Of a stretch of 64,000 nt of DNA, positions 26,413 through 41,400 are shown one piece after another. The position numbers and the translations under genes were made by a program. A model generated the notes under the pieces. It saw only the letters and a program-made list of their open reading frames with translations. It searched no databases and was not told the origin of the DNA. Every line of letters begins with the position of its first letter. Positions within the stretch are counted from its first letter, which is position 1. Origin of the DNA: Maratus speciosus (Eukaryota; Arthropoda; Arachnida; Araneae; Salticidae); NCBI GenBank assembly GCA_963932465.1, contig OZ010796.1:73473974-73537973 (forward strand). Direction: 5' to 3'.

Positions 26413-29400
26413 CACAAATGGTTTTAATATTTATTTTTGGTAAAAACTGTTTTAGCAAAATTATAAAATTTGAAAATTTTTGAGACATTGAGTCTGTTTA
26501 AACACTATTTGCTTTTATCTTGCTTAAAAGTAGGTTTATTAGTAAATCATTTCTATATTGTCTGTGTATTACCATATAGAGCAGTTTTAATCTTTTAATA
26601 ATAACTTATAACAGTATATTTTTATGCAGAATATTATAATAATTTTGATTTAAAAAAAATCATTTCATGATGTAGTTTAACCCTATGTTAGGCATGCTGG
26701 TGACATATGTCACCCGTGACATTTGAAAAGTTTGTATTTTTTATTTCCTTTCTCAGATTCGCTTCCTCTTCTTCATAATTGTATTGTTCTTAAACAGCTA
26801 AAACTTTTAAATATAAATTTTGAATGTGTATTTTGTGTTTTAGAATGTTGCTTTATTACTATTTTTTAAAACATACAAAAACAGCCTATTGAAAATGGGT
26901 GACATGTGTCTGCCCGTACAACTAAATGCATAACAAATATTTGTGCACCTAATGCAGGGTTAAGAAAGCAGTTTTATTCTCTAATGACTAATTTTATAGG
27001 ATAGCTAAACATATATGCTGCTTATTTTCACTGATTTCATTTTTCTTTTCAGATGCACAGGTTTAATGCATTAGCTCAAGTGTATACTGAGATCGGGTTT
27101 CATAGGAAAGCCTCTTTTTTCAAAAGAATTGCTGCAATGCGCTGTGTTGCTCAAACAAATCCAGATCCTAATTGGACTAAGGTATGTTATTGTACTTTTT
27201 AAGTCGAGTTGACATACTGAAATTAGTAGTTGATTTTTATAATGAACACTTTGAGAGATTATACATTTTATAGCTTATGTATTTTATAGATTTTTGTATT
27301 ATATAGATCATTTCACGTATTATTAAACTTACCTTGTAAACATGGCCAAATATGTAGGGGAAACTATCAAGATGCAGTAGTAGACCATCCTTTTATTGCA
27401 CTCCTTTGGATCAAAAGTTATGTAGATTGTAAATTTTTGTAATCTCTCAAACTTAGTCCTTTTGGGGCTAGCCAGATTTCTACATTGTGGAATGCAGGTG
27501 CTTTTTAATTGCAAAATTCAATGTTTGCATCAAAGAAGTTATGCATTGGTCTTGTAAAGATCTTCTACTGTAGTAAAAAATATTAAATATAAAAGTTTAA
27601 AAACTGCATTTTATATGTCAGTAGAGTTTAAAAATCAAGCAGAAATTGTTTTGGCCCTGTATAAGCTTGTTTTCACCAGTATAAATGAAATGGTGAAAGA
27701 TTTTTCTTAAAGAAAACAAAAAATTCTGACATAGGTAAGGAGAACCAATGGGAAGTAAGAATGAAACAATTTAAAAACAAGGGAAAGAAATGTGAATCAA
27801 AGAGTAAGAACGTAAAGGTGAGGTATTTGGCCTAACAAAGATTCTCAGCAATTTGAAAAAAAGGGGGCTGAGAGAGGGACTGCAAACTAACATTTATAAC
27901 ACTACTAAATTTTTTTGAATGAAAAAAAACTTAAGGAAATTAATTCACCGTTGTGTGAGATAATTTTATCAGAGGAAAAATCGAGTTCATGACTGGTAAA
28001 GTTTAACCTAGGGCTCACTTATTAGTTTAATTTTTTTTAACATATATGCTTGTTTATTTTATATTTGAGTGTGTGTTTTGTTTGACCAATTTATGATAGA
28101 TCACATGGACGATCAATTTTACCCATGTCTCAAGAATTTTTCATGTCAGCTTTTGTTACACTTTAATGACTTTTTTTAATTTCTGTAAAAATTTATCATG
28201 AAAACAAAACAAATCACAATGTTACTAAATGATGTATACACAATACTGAATAGTTAAAAACTAAACATTAAAATTAAATTAAAATATTTAAATTTAGTGT
28301 TTGCTTAGTTTTTAACTATTCATTATTGTGTATACAACATTTAGCAGACCTGTCAACTGCTACGAAAAAATCATACTTGCTACGATTTGGATCTATAAAC
28401 TACGATGCTACAAAAATCTGTCTTAAGCTACGATTGTTTGCAAAAAACACAAATGCATTTTTTGTTTATAGTTGTGATTTTTATCCCATGCAGCATATTT
28501 TTCAGGAGTGATTCTGTTTCGAAATTTCCAAAACTTCAAAGTATTCATTTCCGAAAGTTTTATAAAATTCCCATTTAAGGTTTCCCATTTTCCCATTCCG
28601 TCCCATAAAGGGGCCTGTTTAAACTGTTGTCCTTGTCAAGTTCAATGGAGGCAAGAAGACTGGGCTCAAATATTATTTACTGACGAGTTCAGATATAGTC
28701 TGAACACTGATTCTAGTCGTGCTTTGATCTGAAGAGATGAAGAAAGTGGCAACTTGCCCTTCTCTTGTCTATGAAATATCCCATTCGAACCCAGTCTTCT
28801 TGGATCCATTGAAAATGACAACAGCAACAGCTTAAATGGACCCCTTGGCAAGCTGGAGTGAGTGGGATACAAACTTTTGGTTTTCTCACATACAGTCCAT
28901 CCTTGTTAAGCCTTTGTGCAGCAGTAGAACGGCTAATTCGAGTTTTTGTGGCAGCCTGAAGGTCTGAAACCAAATCTCTTGTAGTTGCTTTGTGTTTCTT
29001 TGAGCCACAATGGCAAAAAACAGTCTTTGGATGTAGTTGTTGCTTTTGGTGTCCCTTGACCAGGTTGTCTATCAACGGATCCAATGCTTAAAAAGCAGCT
29101 CGAAGCTCTTGATATGACACTTTGAGGGATATTCAAATCTTGGGCGATCTCCATTTGTTTTTGTCCTTCCTCGATTCTACAAATTATTCACCATTTTTTA
29201 CCTTAAGTGATGCCTTTGAGCCATAACTAAAGAATACTGATCACACTCAGACACCCCATTCACTTAAAAAATACTACAGACCAGAATTCCAACATACATC
29301 CATTGTGCACCACATTCTCAATCATCTAATTTGCATATTTTTGACGCTAATATATGTGCAGAAGTGCAATTTTGAGTTCAATAGTATTTAATTAACATAA

Positions 29401-32400
29401 ATAATTGCAGCATTGGGCATTGGTTGTAACATTAACTTAGTGAGCATATTTTTTCTCATTATTCCTTAATTTTGATGACCAGTGTATATTAACTACGAGT
29501 GAATGATGTTTCTGTAAATATTTATACAGGAATTTCCTAGGGGTGCCATTTTAAGATTTTCTGGAGGGGTAGGGGTGTGTTCTTTGAGGGGCAAGTTTTG
29601 AAATAGTGTGCAAAATCGCACAATTTGCATGCGGAAAAGGAAAGTCCTGCATAATGAAAACTGCTGTGCAGTATTTTCCCCTGCAAATTCTTCCACAGAC
29701 CTATGATTCTTCAGCGAGTATATTTTGAAATTTCTTGGAAGCCAGTGAATTTCTTTTCGTTTATGGAATTTGTTGACCTGGTCTGGGTGCCAAACCAGGG
29801 TCTGAAACAGATCTAAAATTGAGTAGCAGAGAAATGATATAGCTGGGCAAAACCACGGCATAGACCTTAAATAAAAAAATAAATGACAAGGTTGTTGACG
29901 TAGGTGTGTAAAGGTAGATGAACACAGAGAAGAAACAGTATTTAAGTTTTTTATGGAGCTAATGTTTATTTGTCAAAGAGAACAAACTAAAAATAAACAA
30001 GTACATAACTTTAAATAAAATCAAAGTAATTAGTTGACAATGACAAACAACAATTCAGTATTGCATAATATACTTTAGTATGTGGACCAGCTATTAGCAT
30101 ATTAACTTGTATGATAGTACAGTAGTAAATATATATATATATATATATATTACTCACAGTTGGTTGAAGCAGAACATCGAATCATGTAAAAGCATTTCTT
30201 AAACATTCGTAGCACTACACACACATCATTGTTGAAAAACTGATGGATAAGAAGAATACCAAGTGCTGACGACACTAAAAAAACGTACAACAATAACAAA
30301 GTATCAAAATTAAATCTTCGATGTATTTGCTTGAAACAGTCTATTTGAAAGATAAAAGTCGAACAAATGAGTAAATATCACAGTTTGAAAGAGCACCGGT
30401 TTTAACTTAAGATTGGCAAAGTCCACGAAGTATTGCACCATTTGAAATTAGCAGCAACAAACTTCATTATGTATTCAGGAAAAAAAAACTAAGTGACAAA
30501 AGAACTTTCAATATTAACTAACTTCCATAACATCTTTCTTAAACAACATTCAATATTGCTTTGCTAAAATTATATCTAAAACAACTTCAACACTTAACAA
30601 TATCCTTTAACTAGCAACAGCTGGCATAATGTTTAATTAAAAATGATAACGAAATAACTAAAGGCTATTAGAAATAAACAGAAAAGAACCGAAATGTACA
30701 GAACGTAAAATGTACGGAAATTAACGTCCCTTTAAATATCTTCCAACTCTAAGCACATGTCAACCGGCGAACCTCCCCCTTCCTCAAAACATACGTTCGG
30801 CAGAGTTGAGTAATACACATACTGCTGTACGGAAAAACTATTTTTCAACTCCGGAACGGGAGAAAAGTGATACGCAGTGCGTCCGAGTTACGTGGATGAA
30901 TGGAACGAAAGAAATAGGATCAGAAGTAAAAAGTCCAATGACGTGAATCGATTCTCAGTCGAATCGTAAAATGAATAACTAAACCACGTTTACGGCAAAA
31001 TGAAACTACCAAGTAAGTGAATTACGAAATGATATTTAAATAAACTGAAAGGAATAAAGATAACCAAAGGTAAGTAGAATGATAGAATGAACTTAGTTGA
31101 AAAGGAAAAATAAAGAAATGATTAAAATAAAGTATTTAACTTTAAGAAGGTATAAATTTCAAGGAAAGTAGGGCTAACAGAATTTCCCCAAATTAATTCG
31201 TGAATCGATCGTGGAAAAAATTGAGAATTTCTTCAAACGATCATGTAAAAATATCGGTATATCATCAAAGATCTCAAAAACAAATGGTTATCTTCAATAG
31301 GTTGCTGAATAAAATCGCCAATTTCATTAAGAGTTCAGAAAGAAATCATGAAACTCGTCAAAAGATTGCACAAAAGATTACTAATTTGGATAAACTATCC
31401 AGGGAAAAATATTGCAAATTTCGTCAAAAGGTCGTAGAAACAAGTAGTGAATTTTGTTAATTGGTCGCGAAAATATATCGAAAATTTTGTCGATTGGTTG
31501 TGATAAACTATTACAAATTTCAACAAATGACTGTGTAAAAAAATCAATTTCGTCAATTGGTCACAGAAAAAAATAAATTTTGTCAAAGGATCGTGGTAAA
31601 AACATGAATTTTGTCCAAATATTGTAGAAAGAAAATGTGAATTTTGTCAAAAAATCAATAAGAAAATGCAAATTTCATAGAAAGATCAGTAAGAAAACTC
31701 AAATTTCATCGAAATATCGCAGAAAGAAAACACTAATTTCATCAAAAGGATCATGGTAAAAAAATGCGAATTTCGGCAAAAGTTCATGGTAAACAGTGCG
31801 GATTTCAACAAAGAATCGTGATAGAAAAATGTAAATTACAATTAAAGGAAAAAAATTGTGAATATCCTGAAATAATCGCAGGAAAAAATCGTGAATTTCG
31901 TCAAAATTTACTGCACTGGGCTAAAAAATGAACCAGGCTCCTTTTACAAATGTCCCCCCCCCCCCCAAAAAAAAAAAAAAAAAAAAGCTGCGAAATAAGA
32001 AGAAACTCTAAAAATTGTATAAAAATTTTCAGAGGAAAAAAATTACTATATTGAGCTGAAAGACTGAAACCTTATTCCTTTTATGAATGTCAAAAGATAG
32101 CCGTGAAACACGAAAAACCAACCAACCAATCTCCAGATTAACTTTAATTTTGTGTGCTATGAATTCTCATTTTCAAAGGTTGGCAGGTCTGCATTTAGTA
32201 ACATTGTGATTTGTTTTGTTTTCACTATAAAATTTTACAGTAACTTTTTCATGGTGTAATTGCCCAGATTATTTATTACTTTTAATTTCATTGTTCAAAG
32301 TTCATTGTTTTTTAAAGTACATGTTAAGTTCTGTCATTCTCTGTTTAATTATCCCTTATGTACACAAATTGACTAGCATCACAAAACAATGAAACATTTT

Positions 32401-35400
32401 ATTAATTATTAATAATATTAATTTTATTTTAGTGCTATTATTTGCTGCTTGAATCTCTTGGGGGATTTAAGTTACCACTAGATGCAAAAGAGTTTCCTAA
32501 AGGTAAGTTATTATATTTGTAATTTTTTGTTATATAATTCTATTAAAAGATGAAGTCAGCTTAAAATTCTAAAATAATTATTATAGATATTACGTATGGG
32601 TGGCCTGGTATTCAGACACAGATGTTGCTTGATCTGGTAGGTGTAGCTGAGCAAATGAACAATCAAGCAGTTGCTGTGAGGTAAGATTTTTTTTTTTTTT
32701 GGTATTTTTCATGAGACTTTATAACTTTATACAAGGTGTTTAAAAAAATTGTATACACTACCGCACTTTCTCTCATCTAGATCATCTTACCAAAGGACTT
32801 GGACTAATTGTAGAATGTAACTTTTCCAATGTAGGCATTTTAAAATGCAATGGATTTGAAAGTAGAGAAGGGCGTTGTTTAATGTATTAGGATAAATAAC
32901 ACTGATTCTACGCTGGAACCTAATATTGCATTAATAGGTTATTGAAAAATCCCTGTTAAATAAATAACATATGGTGTTTAAAAGACAATGCCTCACTCAC
33001 TTGCCTTAGGCAAAGCTTCAAATATGCTCATTTAAAATATGTTTAAAATTAAATGCAATTAATAATAATTTAAAATACAATTTAAAAAAAGTTTTTCATT
33101 TAATTTTAATAAGGAGGTGTAATTGTAATAAGCAGATTGTAACATCACATCACTTATATATAACAAAAGTGGAATTTGTGCGGAAATCGTACATGATACA
33201 TAATTTTTGTTGTGATTTTTAAATTCACCTCCGAAAATTACATTACGAACAGTGAAAATTGTAAAAGTTTTTTTATTGTACTCCTGTTTGATAACAATAT
33301 ACTTTTGCTTTTAAAATTTTGTCAGTATTTACATTATCAAAGTTTTTGTATATCTGTTGAATGTAAACAAGAGATGAGTTGCCATTTATACAAATGTTTC
33401 ACTATCAAAATTTTCATTTTAATCACTATTTGAATATTAATGTTATTTACACAATATAATGCAAGAATTTTCAGTTACCACCAATTCGGCATGTCAGAGT
33501 AGTTGATATACAATAATACACTTTGTGGATGTGTTTTTTTTTTTTCAGCTTTGGCAACATGGATTTATTTTGGATTGCATAATTTTTCATTTAAAATGTT
33601 ATTAATGTAAGTGGAAAATGCACTGTAGTTTAAGGGAGATTTATTTATTTATTTTTTTTGGTTGAAAAAATCGGTTTTTCCCCTCCATGGTTTGTAGATT
33701 GTCCCTGTAAAATGATTTTGCTGAATTCAAAATTCTTTCATAGTTATTTAGTGCTTGAACACAACACGTCCATAGGTTTTCACTGTTTTGGAGCACTATA
33801 AACGCATTTTATGCAAAATAATTTTTTCAAACTAGGCAAGATCAAAACACAAAAACTATTAAACCGATCTTGCTAATTTTTTTAAAAATAAAGCTAATAT
33901 AATTTATTGGAGCTTGGATTACTTTCAGCCATTTTTATAAAAATAAATATTTTTAGATGCACGCTAAAGTGCGAAAAAAAGGGGTCAGAAGTAAACCTTT
34001 TTTTTTTTCAAGTGACTGCCACTTTGTTGATTTTCAACTATTTGACCTAAAGTGCTTGAAGATCCAGACAATATTATCAACTTTCATTATCATTAAAGAA
34101 AATTGATTGCAAACGACTCTGGCAATCTATTGGAATTCACCCAATTGGAAGTCCATGGAGTGCACACTAAGACATCCACCCACATAACTCGAGCCATATC
34201 ATCAATTTATTAAAAAATTTTGAAACGTTCTTCAAATGTTTATAAATAACGTGCAAAAAACCCAAGCTAAAATCTGTATTCCAATTTTTTCTTTAAATGC
34301 TAAAAACATCCTTTTTTCAGCCTTCTAGAGTAACCCCCCCCCCCCCCCCCTAATCTCTACCTCAGTTGTGATCTTAGATTATTTTTTGAGTGTTAAGCTC
34401 AAACTCAGTGTTTCAGTTATGATATGATGTTACCTTTAGCTGTTAGAAAAAGTATCATCTATAAGCACTCATCATTTTTTCTATGTATATTGCATTATGT
34501 AATAAACTGAATGAATGACGTCCAAATTTTATGTATTCTGCCGAATTTCATGTCTGCATCTAACCTATCTTTTTACAAATTTAGAGAACAGATTGTAAAA
34601 ATACATTAATTTTTGCAAATTGTGAAAAGATTATAATGCAAAATGCAATAATAGGAGTTTCTATGCATTTGCATGCATATGTTTCTGTCACTAAAAAAAA
34701 AAAATAGAAATGGTAATTTTGGTCAAGTGCAAAATATGGGTATCCAGGTGTATAAAAGACTTGTGTATAGCTAATATATATATATATATCTAATTTCTTT
34801 TTTCCCTTCCAAGGCATATGACATTTCTTCTTCATACACTGTTAACACATTTGAATGCAGCAGAACAACAAAAAGTCTGTGATCAGCTTGAACTCTTAAC
34901 TGGAAAATGTGAAGGTGCACCAGTTCCTTTGGCTCTTGATAATGGATTGATTATTCCTCCTGTAAATTTATTAAATTTGCCCAGAGTAAAGTATGTAATA
35001 TATTCATACATATTTTCTAATTACATGTGAATGCTGATTCATATTTCAAACTAAATAAATGTTTCAATTTTATTTAGGTCATTTAAACTTCAGAATCTTG
35101 CTCCTCATTTAAGGCCTGTTAAAATGATTACCAGTGACTTAAAAACAGACCAGGATTCTATTTTTATTTATTCTCCTATACCAAGAGACAGAGACAGGTC
35201 ACCTAGAGAAAATAGTAAATTAGGTGTGTATGAGATTTATTTAATTTTAGTTAGCTATCTGTTATTTTTTGCCTTGTATTATGCTATTAGGTTGTATAAA
35301 AAATAATGATTGTTTCTGTTACATAACTTTTCTAAAGAATTGTTATGAGTGGTTGGAGACAGTTTTGAAACATAATCTAAGTTCAGCAGCAAATTCTTGG

Positions 35401-38400
35401 ACTGTGATTAGCTTTGAGTAGTGTTTTCAATTTGTCTTTGTTAATGGCAAAATCTCATCCGTGATCTTGTTGAAGACTCATTTCTTCCATGAAATTTCTG
35501 GAACTTAAACCATTCATTCATGAGACATCCTTGGGTGAAGTGTGCAATTGATATTTCAAATTGTTTCTGCTGTTTTTCGTCTCATTTTGAATTATATAAA
35601 AAATTATACAAACTCATTTCTTTCCCATAGTCTTTTTAAGGGCATTATATATCCGTATACAACAACAGAAAACAAAACTATAATGCTAAATAAGTGCATA
35701 AAAATTTACCCTTCAAAATAATATACAGCAACGTTATGTTCTATTTAAAATATATTGAAAAAACTCAGGTTGAAAGCTCAGTAACAAAAAAGTCATTATT
35801 TTTTACACAACCTAATACTTCAGAGTAATAATCTAAATTTGTTCAAAGGATAATGGAAAAAAAGGTAAGAATTCATTTTTAAACCAAGATAATTTCATTA
35901 AGCACTTATAATCTATTCAGAGCCTCAAAGTGTCAGACTCTGAAATATATGTAATAATTCTGATTATTAAGTCTTTTGCGTATGATCTTAGAATTTGGGA
36001 TAGTTCATAGGGCATTTCCCAATTGAGTCATCAGAAACATGACTTAAAAACTGATACCATTTGTTATGCTTCCATAAAACACACACATATTGTAACTTTT
36101 TTAATTTATCTATCGAAAACTGCTGAAAAACTGTCATTTATGTTAGTGCAAACACAGTACAAGAAATCCCACTATTGATGAAATTATTTATAGCTTGAAT
36201 AAACATTTAACTCACTAAACATGCAATAATATACTTACAAATAATAGTTTTATGCACATATCTATTCACACAAAAATCAATCATGTATATACGTGTAAAT
36301 CACATCTTAATCTTAAGTATTAAACAGCTACAGTGTAGTTTGAACATTCTATAGCTGCAACTGAAAGTCAACAATTGCATACCAGCAAAGATTACCAAAC
36401 TCTGTCATGGTTAAATAGAGAGCAGAATGTGTCATCCACTTACTTTGAGTTTGACAGTATTTATGCTACAGTACTTAAAATGTGTAGGACCTAGGTGTTC
36501 ATCAAATCTGATGTAAACATCCAGTACTTTTTTTTTATCTGGTTATTCATTCAGACTCCTTTCTTAAATAAGGAGTATTTATAATGTCTTTTTCTGAAAA
36601 TAAAATGTTTTTAGGATGGCCATATTTTTCTTTTAAAAAAAGGAGGTAGGCGGGATTTTTTAAATACTAGTTTGTTATAGTTTTATTGCTATATTATCAT
36701 TTTTTACATCTTACTAAACTATCTTGAATGTGCCAATAATGTCTTTTCTAAAGAATTTATCTTAAAAACAGTTTATTAATTAATAATTATTATTTTCTAA
36801 ATGCATTACTTGGAAAGCCACGTGTGTTACATGATTATCAAGTGCATTAGAAGTGTATTTGAAGTATCAAGTGCATTACATGATTACCAAGTGTATTTGA
36901 AATATCAAGCGTATTACATGACTGCTAAATGTATTTGAAGTATCAAGTTTATTACATGATTCCATCAGCACTGTTTGACTAATTTTGCAGTAATTTCTCA
37001 TTATATTTTGCTCATACACTATTAATATGTCAGGACTTCCCTGAGATTATTGTTGTCCTGATGAAAAATGATTCTTTCTTCATTTGATATGCATGCATGG
37101 AATGTTTTTGTTGCAAAATATGCATCAAAAGTGAAATTTTTGAAGCAAGTTGAAAATGTAAGCTGAGAAAGATTCTCGAAATTATTAAAATTTAGATTTT
37201 ATTTTTTTAAAGGAAGAAATCATCATACAGGAAAGGTTTAAATGTACAGCATACAATAAGATTGAAAATTGTACAACTTACAGGGAAAATTTAGAAGTCT
37301 GGTAACACTAAATATTCCACAATTCAAAAAGTGTTATTGGGCTGTGGCTGGGCTGGTGTGGACTGTGACTCGATTGTTGTTAACAGATGATGTGGTAGAC
37401 AGTTAGATTGGAGGCGGGACATAGGTGTGGATCCTACCAAATGTTCTAAGTAATGTGATTTATGCCTTATCTTAATTGATCTGTACTAATGTCATGCTGT
37501 TTTAAAAATATTATATTTTGGAGTGTTACATAAAAATGAACAACTGAAATATAAGTCACATATTAGACATAATGAAAATTTTTAGCTTACAAATGTAAAA
37601 GTAAAAGTGCTCTGTGCGATTATTATAACTTCTAATGATTTAAATGATATTATTTTTTAAACTATGCATAACATTATCAACAGCAAACTATTTGACAGAA
37701 ATGTTTCCTAAAGGCAGAAACTAGTTATGTAGTTGGTTTCTGCCTTGATCTATATAGCTTTATTTTCATCTAAGTTTTAAAGTGTAAATTAATATTCGGT
37801 TTGCTTGTGTACATTTGATATACAATATACTTTTGGAGAAATCTCACATGCAAAATGATTCTTTTCTCCATTTTTATTTGTCCGTCTTGAAAATAGTTTT
37901 TTTTTTTGTATTTTATTAACCATTTTGACTAAATATTAATAAGTGTATTTCAACATATCGCTATTTGCACTGAATAGTGTACAATTTCTCTTTACTTGTA
38001 AAATATGTGTACAAAATCTAGTGAGGGACACAGCATGAATGCATGCATAGCAATATTACACACATTTGCACATATATATTGTATTTCATTTCAATCAGAG
38101 TACTAATGTAAATTGTTCCATATGCCATAAGCTTCTAACAGCCTGGTATATACTTATGCACTGTCAAATTATTTTAATTATAATATCAATATCATTTGGC
38201 CTTTTTTGATTTAGGATAATTTCAAAGAGTGTTGAACTCAAAAAATCATTATTATTGAAATTTATAGCATGGCCCTTAACCCTTTCAGGGGTAAGTAATT
38301 CTGTTGATGTAATGTTAAAATCTTACTACAGTTTACAAATAATTTCATGAAATAAATAAATGTAATTCTTTTTCTTTTTTTTTCATTTAATTATAAAAGC

Positions 38401-41400
38401 AAAATTTTTGGTGCAAATTTTGATTAAAATTAACCTTCCTAGTACCATGGTTGAGTTTTTTCACATTTTGTACTGGAAATCTATTTTGATAAGATTTAGC
38501 TCCTGTCTATGAGGTATCTATTTGATTTAATTTCTTAATTTTTATGGTTCAAAAGATGAATGAAAAACTGAATGGGGTAATGAATGGGGTAAAAAAAGAT
38601 CCCACTGATAATAGGAGGATTAACTGGCATAAATACATTAAAAAAAGGGGGTAAACCCTTTAATAGGGTTAAAAGCATTGGTTAGTGAAACTGTTTTGTA
38701 ACATCTTGTTATCAACCTTTTCCTGAAATTTCTTTAACATCTTTATTTTTTCAATTAAAAAAATATGTTTTTCAAATTTTATTGCAGATTTTAAATGGGT
38801 TGAAGGGGATGTCTGTGAAGTTGCGCTGCAAGTATTTAATCCATTACCTTTTGAATTAAAAGTTACTCACATGGTAAGAATTTATATTTCCTTCTTTCCA
38901 GTTTTATCTGTTTGTATATTTTAAACTTTCTTTCACTATGAAGATATGGAGGTCACACATTAATTACATTACACTTTGATGAAAGGGTCTTCAAAATGTG
39001 ACACAGGAGGATGTTAACATGTTGTGACATCACATTTAAACTAGCAGGAATGACCGAGCTTAGCCGGTCAAAATTAGCTTTGTGTTTATCTTGATATATT
39101 ATTCCCATTGAATCATTCTTGCTGTTTTAGATGCAATTAGCTTGACCCTGAGACATAGTGACACAAAATGACCCACTAATTGAATTTTTTTGAACATGCG
39201 ACCTAACACAATGCTATTCTTGAGCCTGAAAACGATGGAATACAAAATTTAGTAAAAATCGTTAGTCGTTTTCGAAATAAAATAAGCTTGACCCACGTTG
39301 ATTAAAAAATCCACTAACCGAAATTTATCGAACATGTGAGCTATTTCAATGGTCTTTTTATACTGTGAAACGGTATAACCAAAAAAATTGTCAAAATTGT
39401 TTGAACCTTTTTGAGATGCTGTTAGCTTGACCAAAATGACCCACTAATACAATTTTCTTGAGCATGCAAACCAGCCCAATGGTTTTATCTTGTCCAGAAA
39501 CGGTGTAGTACAAAGTTTTGTCAAAATCATTTGAGCCGTTTTTTAGGTACAGTTAGCTTGATCCTGATCCATTAGGATCCAAAATGACCCATTGATTGAA
39601 TTTTCTTGAACATGCGACCCCGCCCAATGGTCTTATCGTGCCCGCAAACGGTATTATACAAAATTTGGCCCAATTCTCTTCTCAATACCCAATTCTCTTC
39701 TCATGCCCAGAAACAGTATAATATAAAATTCTGATAGAATTTTCTCGAACATGTGACATAGCCCAATGGTCATCTCATGACCAGAAACGACCGTATATTA
39801 AAAAATTTTGTGACAATGTCTTGAGTTGTTTTTTAGATATAAGCTTGACCCTGACCCATATTGGCCCGCTAATGGAATTTTCTCGAACACGTGATCCATC
39901 CCAATGGTCTTTTCGTGCCCGAAAATGATAGATTACAGAATTTCGTCAAAATCGTAGAGCCATTATCTAGATAAACTTAGCTGGACACAAGGTGACCCAA
40001 AAATGACCCACTAATTGAATTTTCTTGAACGCGTTACCCATCCCAATGGTCTTTTTGTGCTCGAAAATGGTTAGATACAAAATTTAGTCAAAATCGATTG
40101 AGCTGTTCTCTAGATATAATTAGCTTGACCCTGACCCATTATGACCCAAAATGACTCACTAATCAAATTTTCGCGAACACAAAACCCATCCCAATGGTCT
40201 TTTCGTGCCCAAAAACAGTAGGGTGCAAAATATCATCAAAATCATTAGAGCGGTTATCTAGATAAACTTAGCTTGACCCACGGTGACCCAAAAATGACCC
40301 ACTAATCGAATTTTCTCGAATATGTGACTTAGCCCAATGGTTCTCTCATAATCCAAAGCTGTAGAATATAGAGTTTAGTCAAAATCGTTAGAGCAGTTTT
40401 TTAGATAAAAATAGCTTCACCAACAGTGACCCATAAATGACCCACTAATTGAATTTTCTTGAACACGTGACTCATCCCAGTGGTCTTTTCATGCCCAAAA
40501 ATGGTTAGATACAAAATTTAGTCAAAATTGATTGAGCCGTTTAGATATAATTAGCTTGACCCTGACCCAAAATGACCCACTAATCGAATTTTCTCGAACA
40601 CAAGACCCATTCCAATAATCTTTTTTATGCCCGAAAATGGTTAAATACAAAATTTAGTCAAAATCGATTGAGTCATTCTCTAAATATAATTAGCTTGACC
40701 CTGACCCATTATGACCCACTAATCGAATTTTCTCGAACACGAGACCCATCCCAATGGTCTTTTTGTGCCCTATAACAGTAGGGTGCAAAATTTCGTCAAA
40801 ATCGTTAGAGCCGTTATCTAGATAAACTTAGCTTGACCCATGGTGACCCAAAAATGACCCACTAATCGAATTTTCTTGAACATGTGACTTAGCCCAACGG
40901 TCTTCTCATAATCCAAAGCTGTAGAGTATAGAGTTAAGTGAAAATCGTTAGAGCCGTTTTTTAGATAAAAATAGCTTGACCCACAGTGACCCAAAAATGA
41001 CCCACTAATCAAATTTTCTCGAACACGTGACCCATCCCAATGGTCTTTTCGTGCCCAAAAATGGTTAGATACAAAATTTAGTCAAAATTGGTTGAGCCAT
41101 TCTTTAGATATAATTAGCTTGACCCTGACCCATTATGACCCAAAATGACCCACTAATCTAATTTTCTCGAACACGAGACCCATCCCAATGATCTTTTCAT
41201 GCCCGAAAACGGTAGGGTGCAAAATTTAATCAAAATTGTTAGAGCCATTTTCAAGATAAAATTTACATACACACACACACAAGTTTTGCTCGCATTATAG
41301 TATAAGATTTGAAAACAATTATTAGGTAAGCATTTTTTTTTCAAGGCGCATAAATAATTTCATAAACATGTTTTTAAAAATATATTTATTCCAGTAAATT

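Larger units (their letters stand above)
28345..32191. mobile_element. hAT-like element, 3.85 kb, inserted in a hairpin MITE
   Basis: The ends CAGACCTGTCAAC and GTTGGCAGGTCTG are inverted with one mismatch and flanked by CATTTAG direct repeats (28338-28344 and 32192-32198). hAT elements start CAG and make 8-bp duplications; here 7 bp remain visible. Removing it restores the MITE palindrome exactly, which confirms the borders. No hAT transposase is visible. The cargo is a broken Tc1-like transposase, an unassigned stretch with a GC-richer part near 30680-30950, and the 30-33-bp minisatellite. Confidence 0.82.
27182..32432. other. TRAPPC9 intron, 5.25 kb
   Basis: Mostly occupied by a hairpin MITE split by a hAT-like element. 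27182-28150 shows no exon or named element. Confidence 0.5.
35224..38787. other. TRAPPC9 intron, 3.56 kb
   Basis: Contains a 38-bp tandem repeat (36831-36962) and a piggyBac-like MITE (38280-38668). The rest is AT-rich with nothing recognised. Confidence 0.45.

Noticed and set aside
26191..26415. ORF starting with a run of Lys on the - strand
   Set aside because: Created by the poly-T run at 26381-26412.
29885..30790. Solo LTR of a second retrotransposon
   Set aside because: The composition near 30680-30950 is suggestive, but I found no TG...CA borders, target duplication or second copy.
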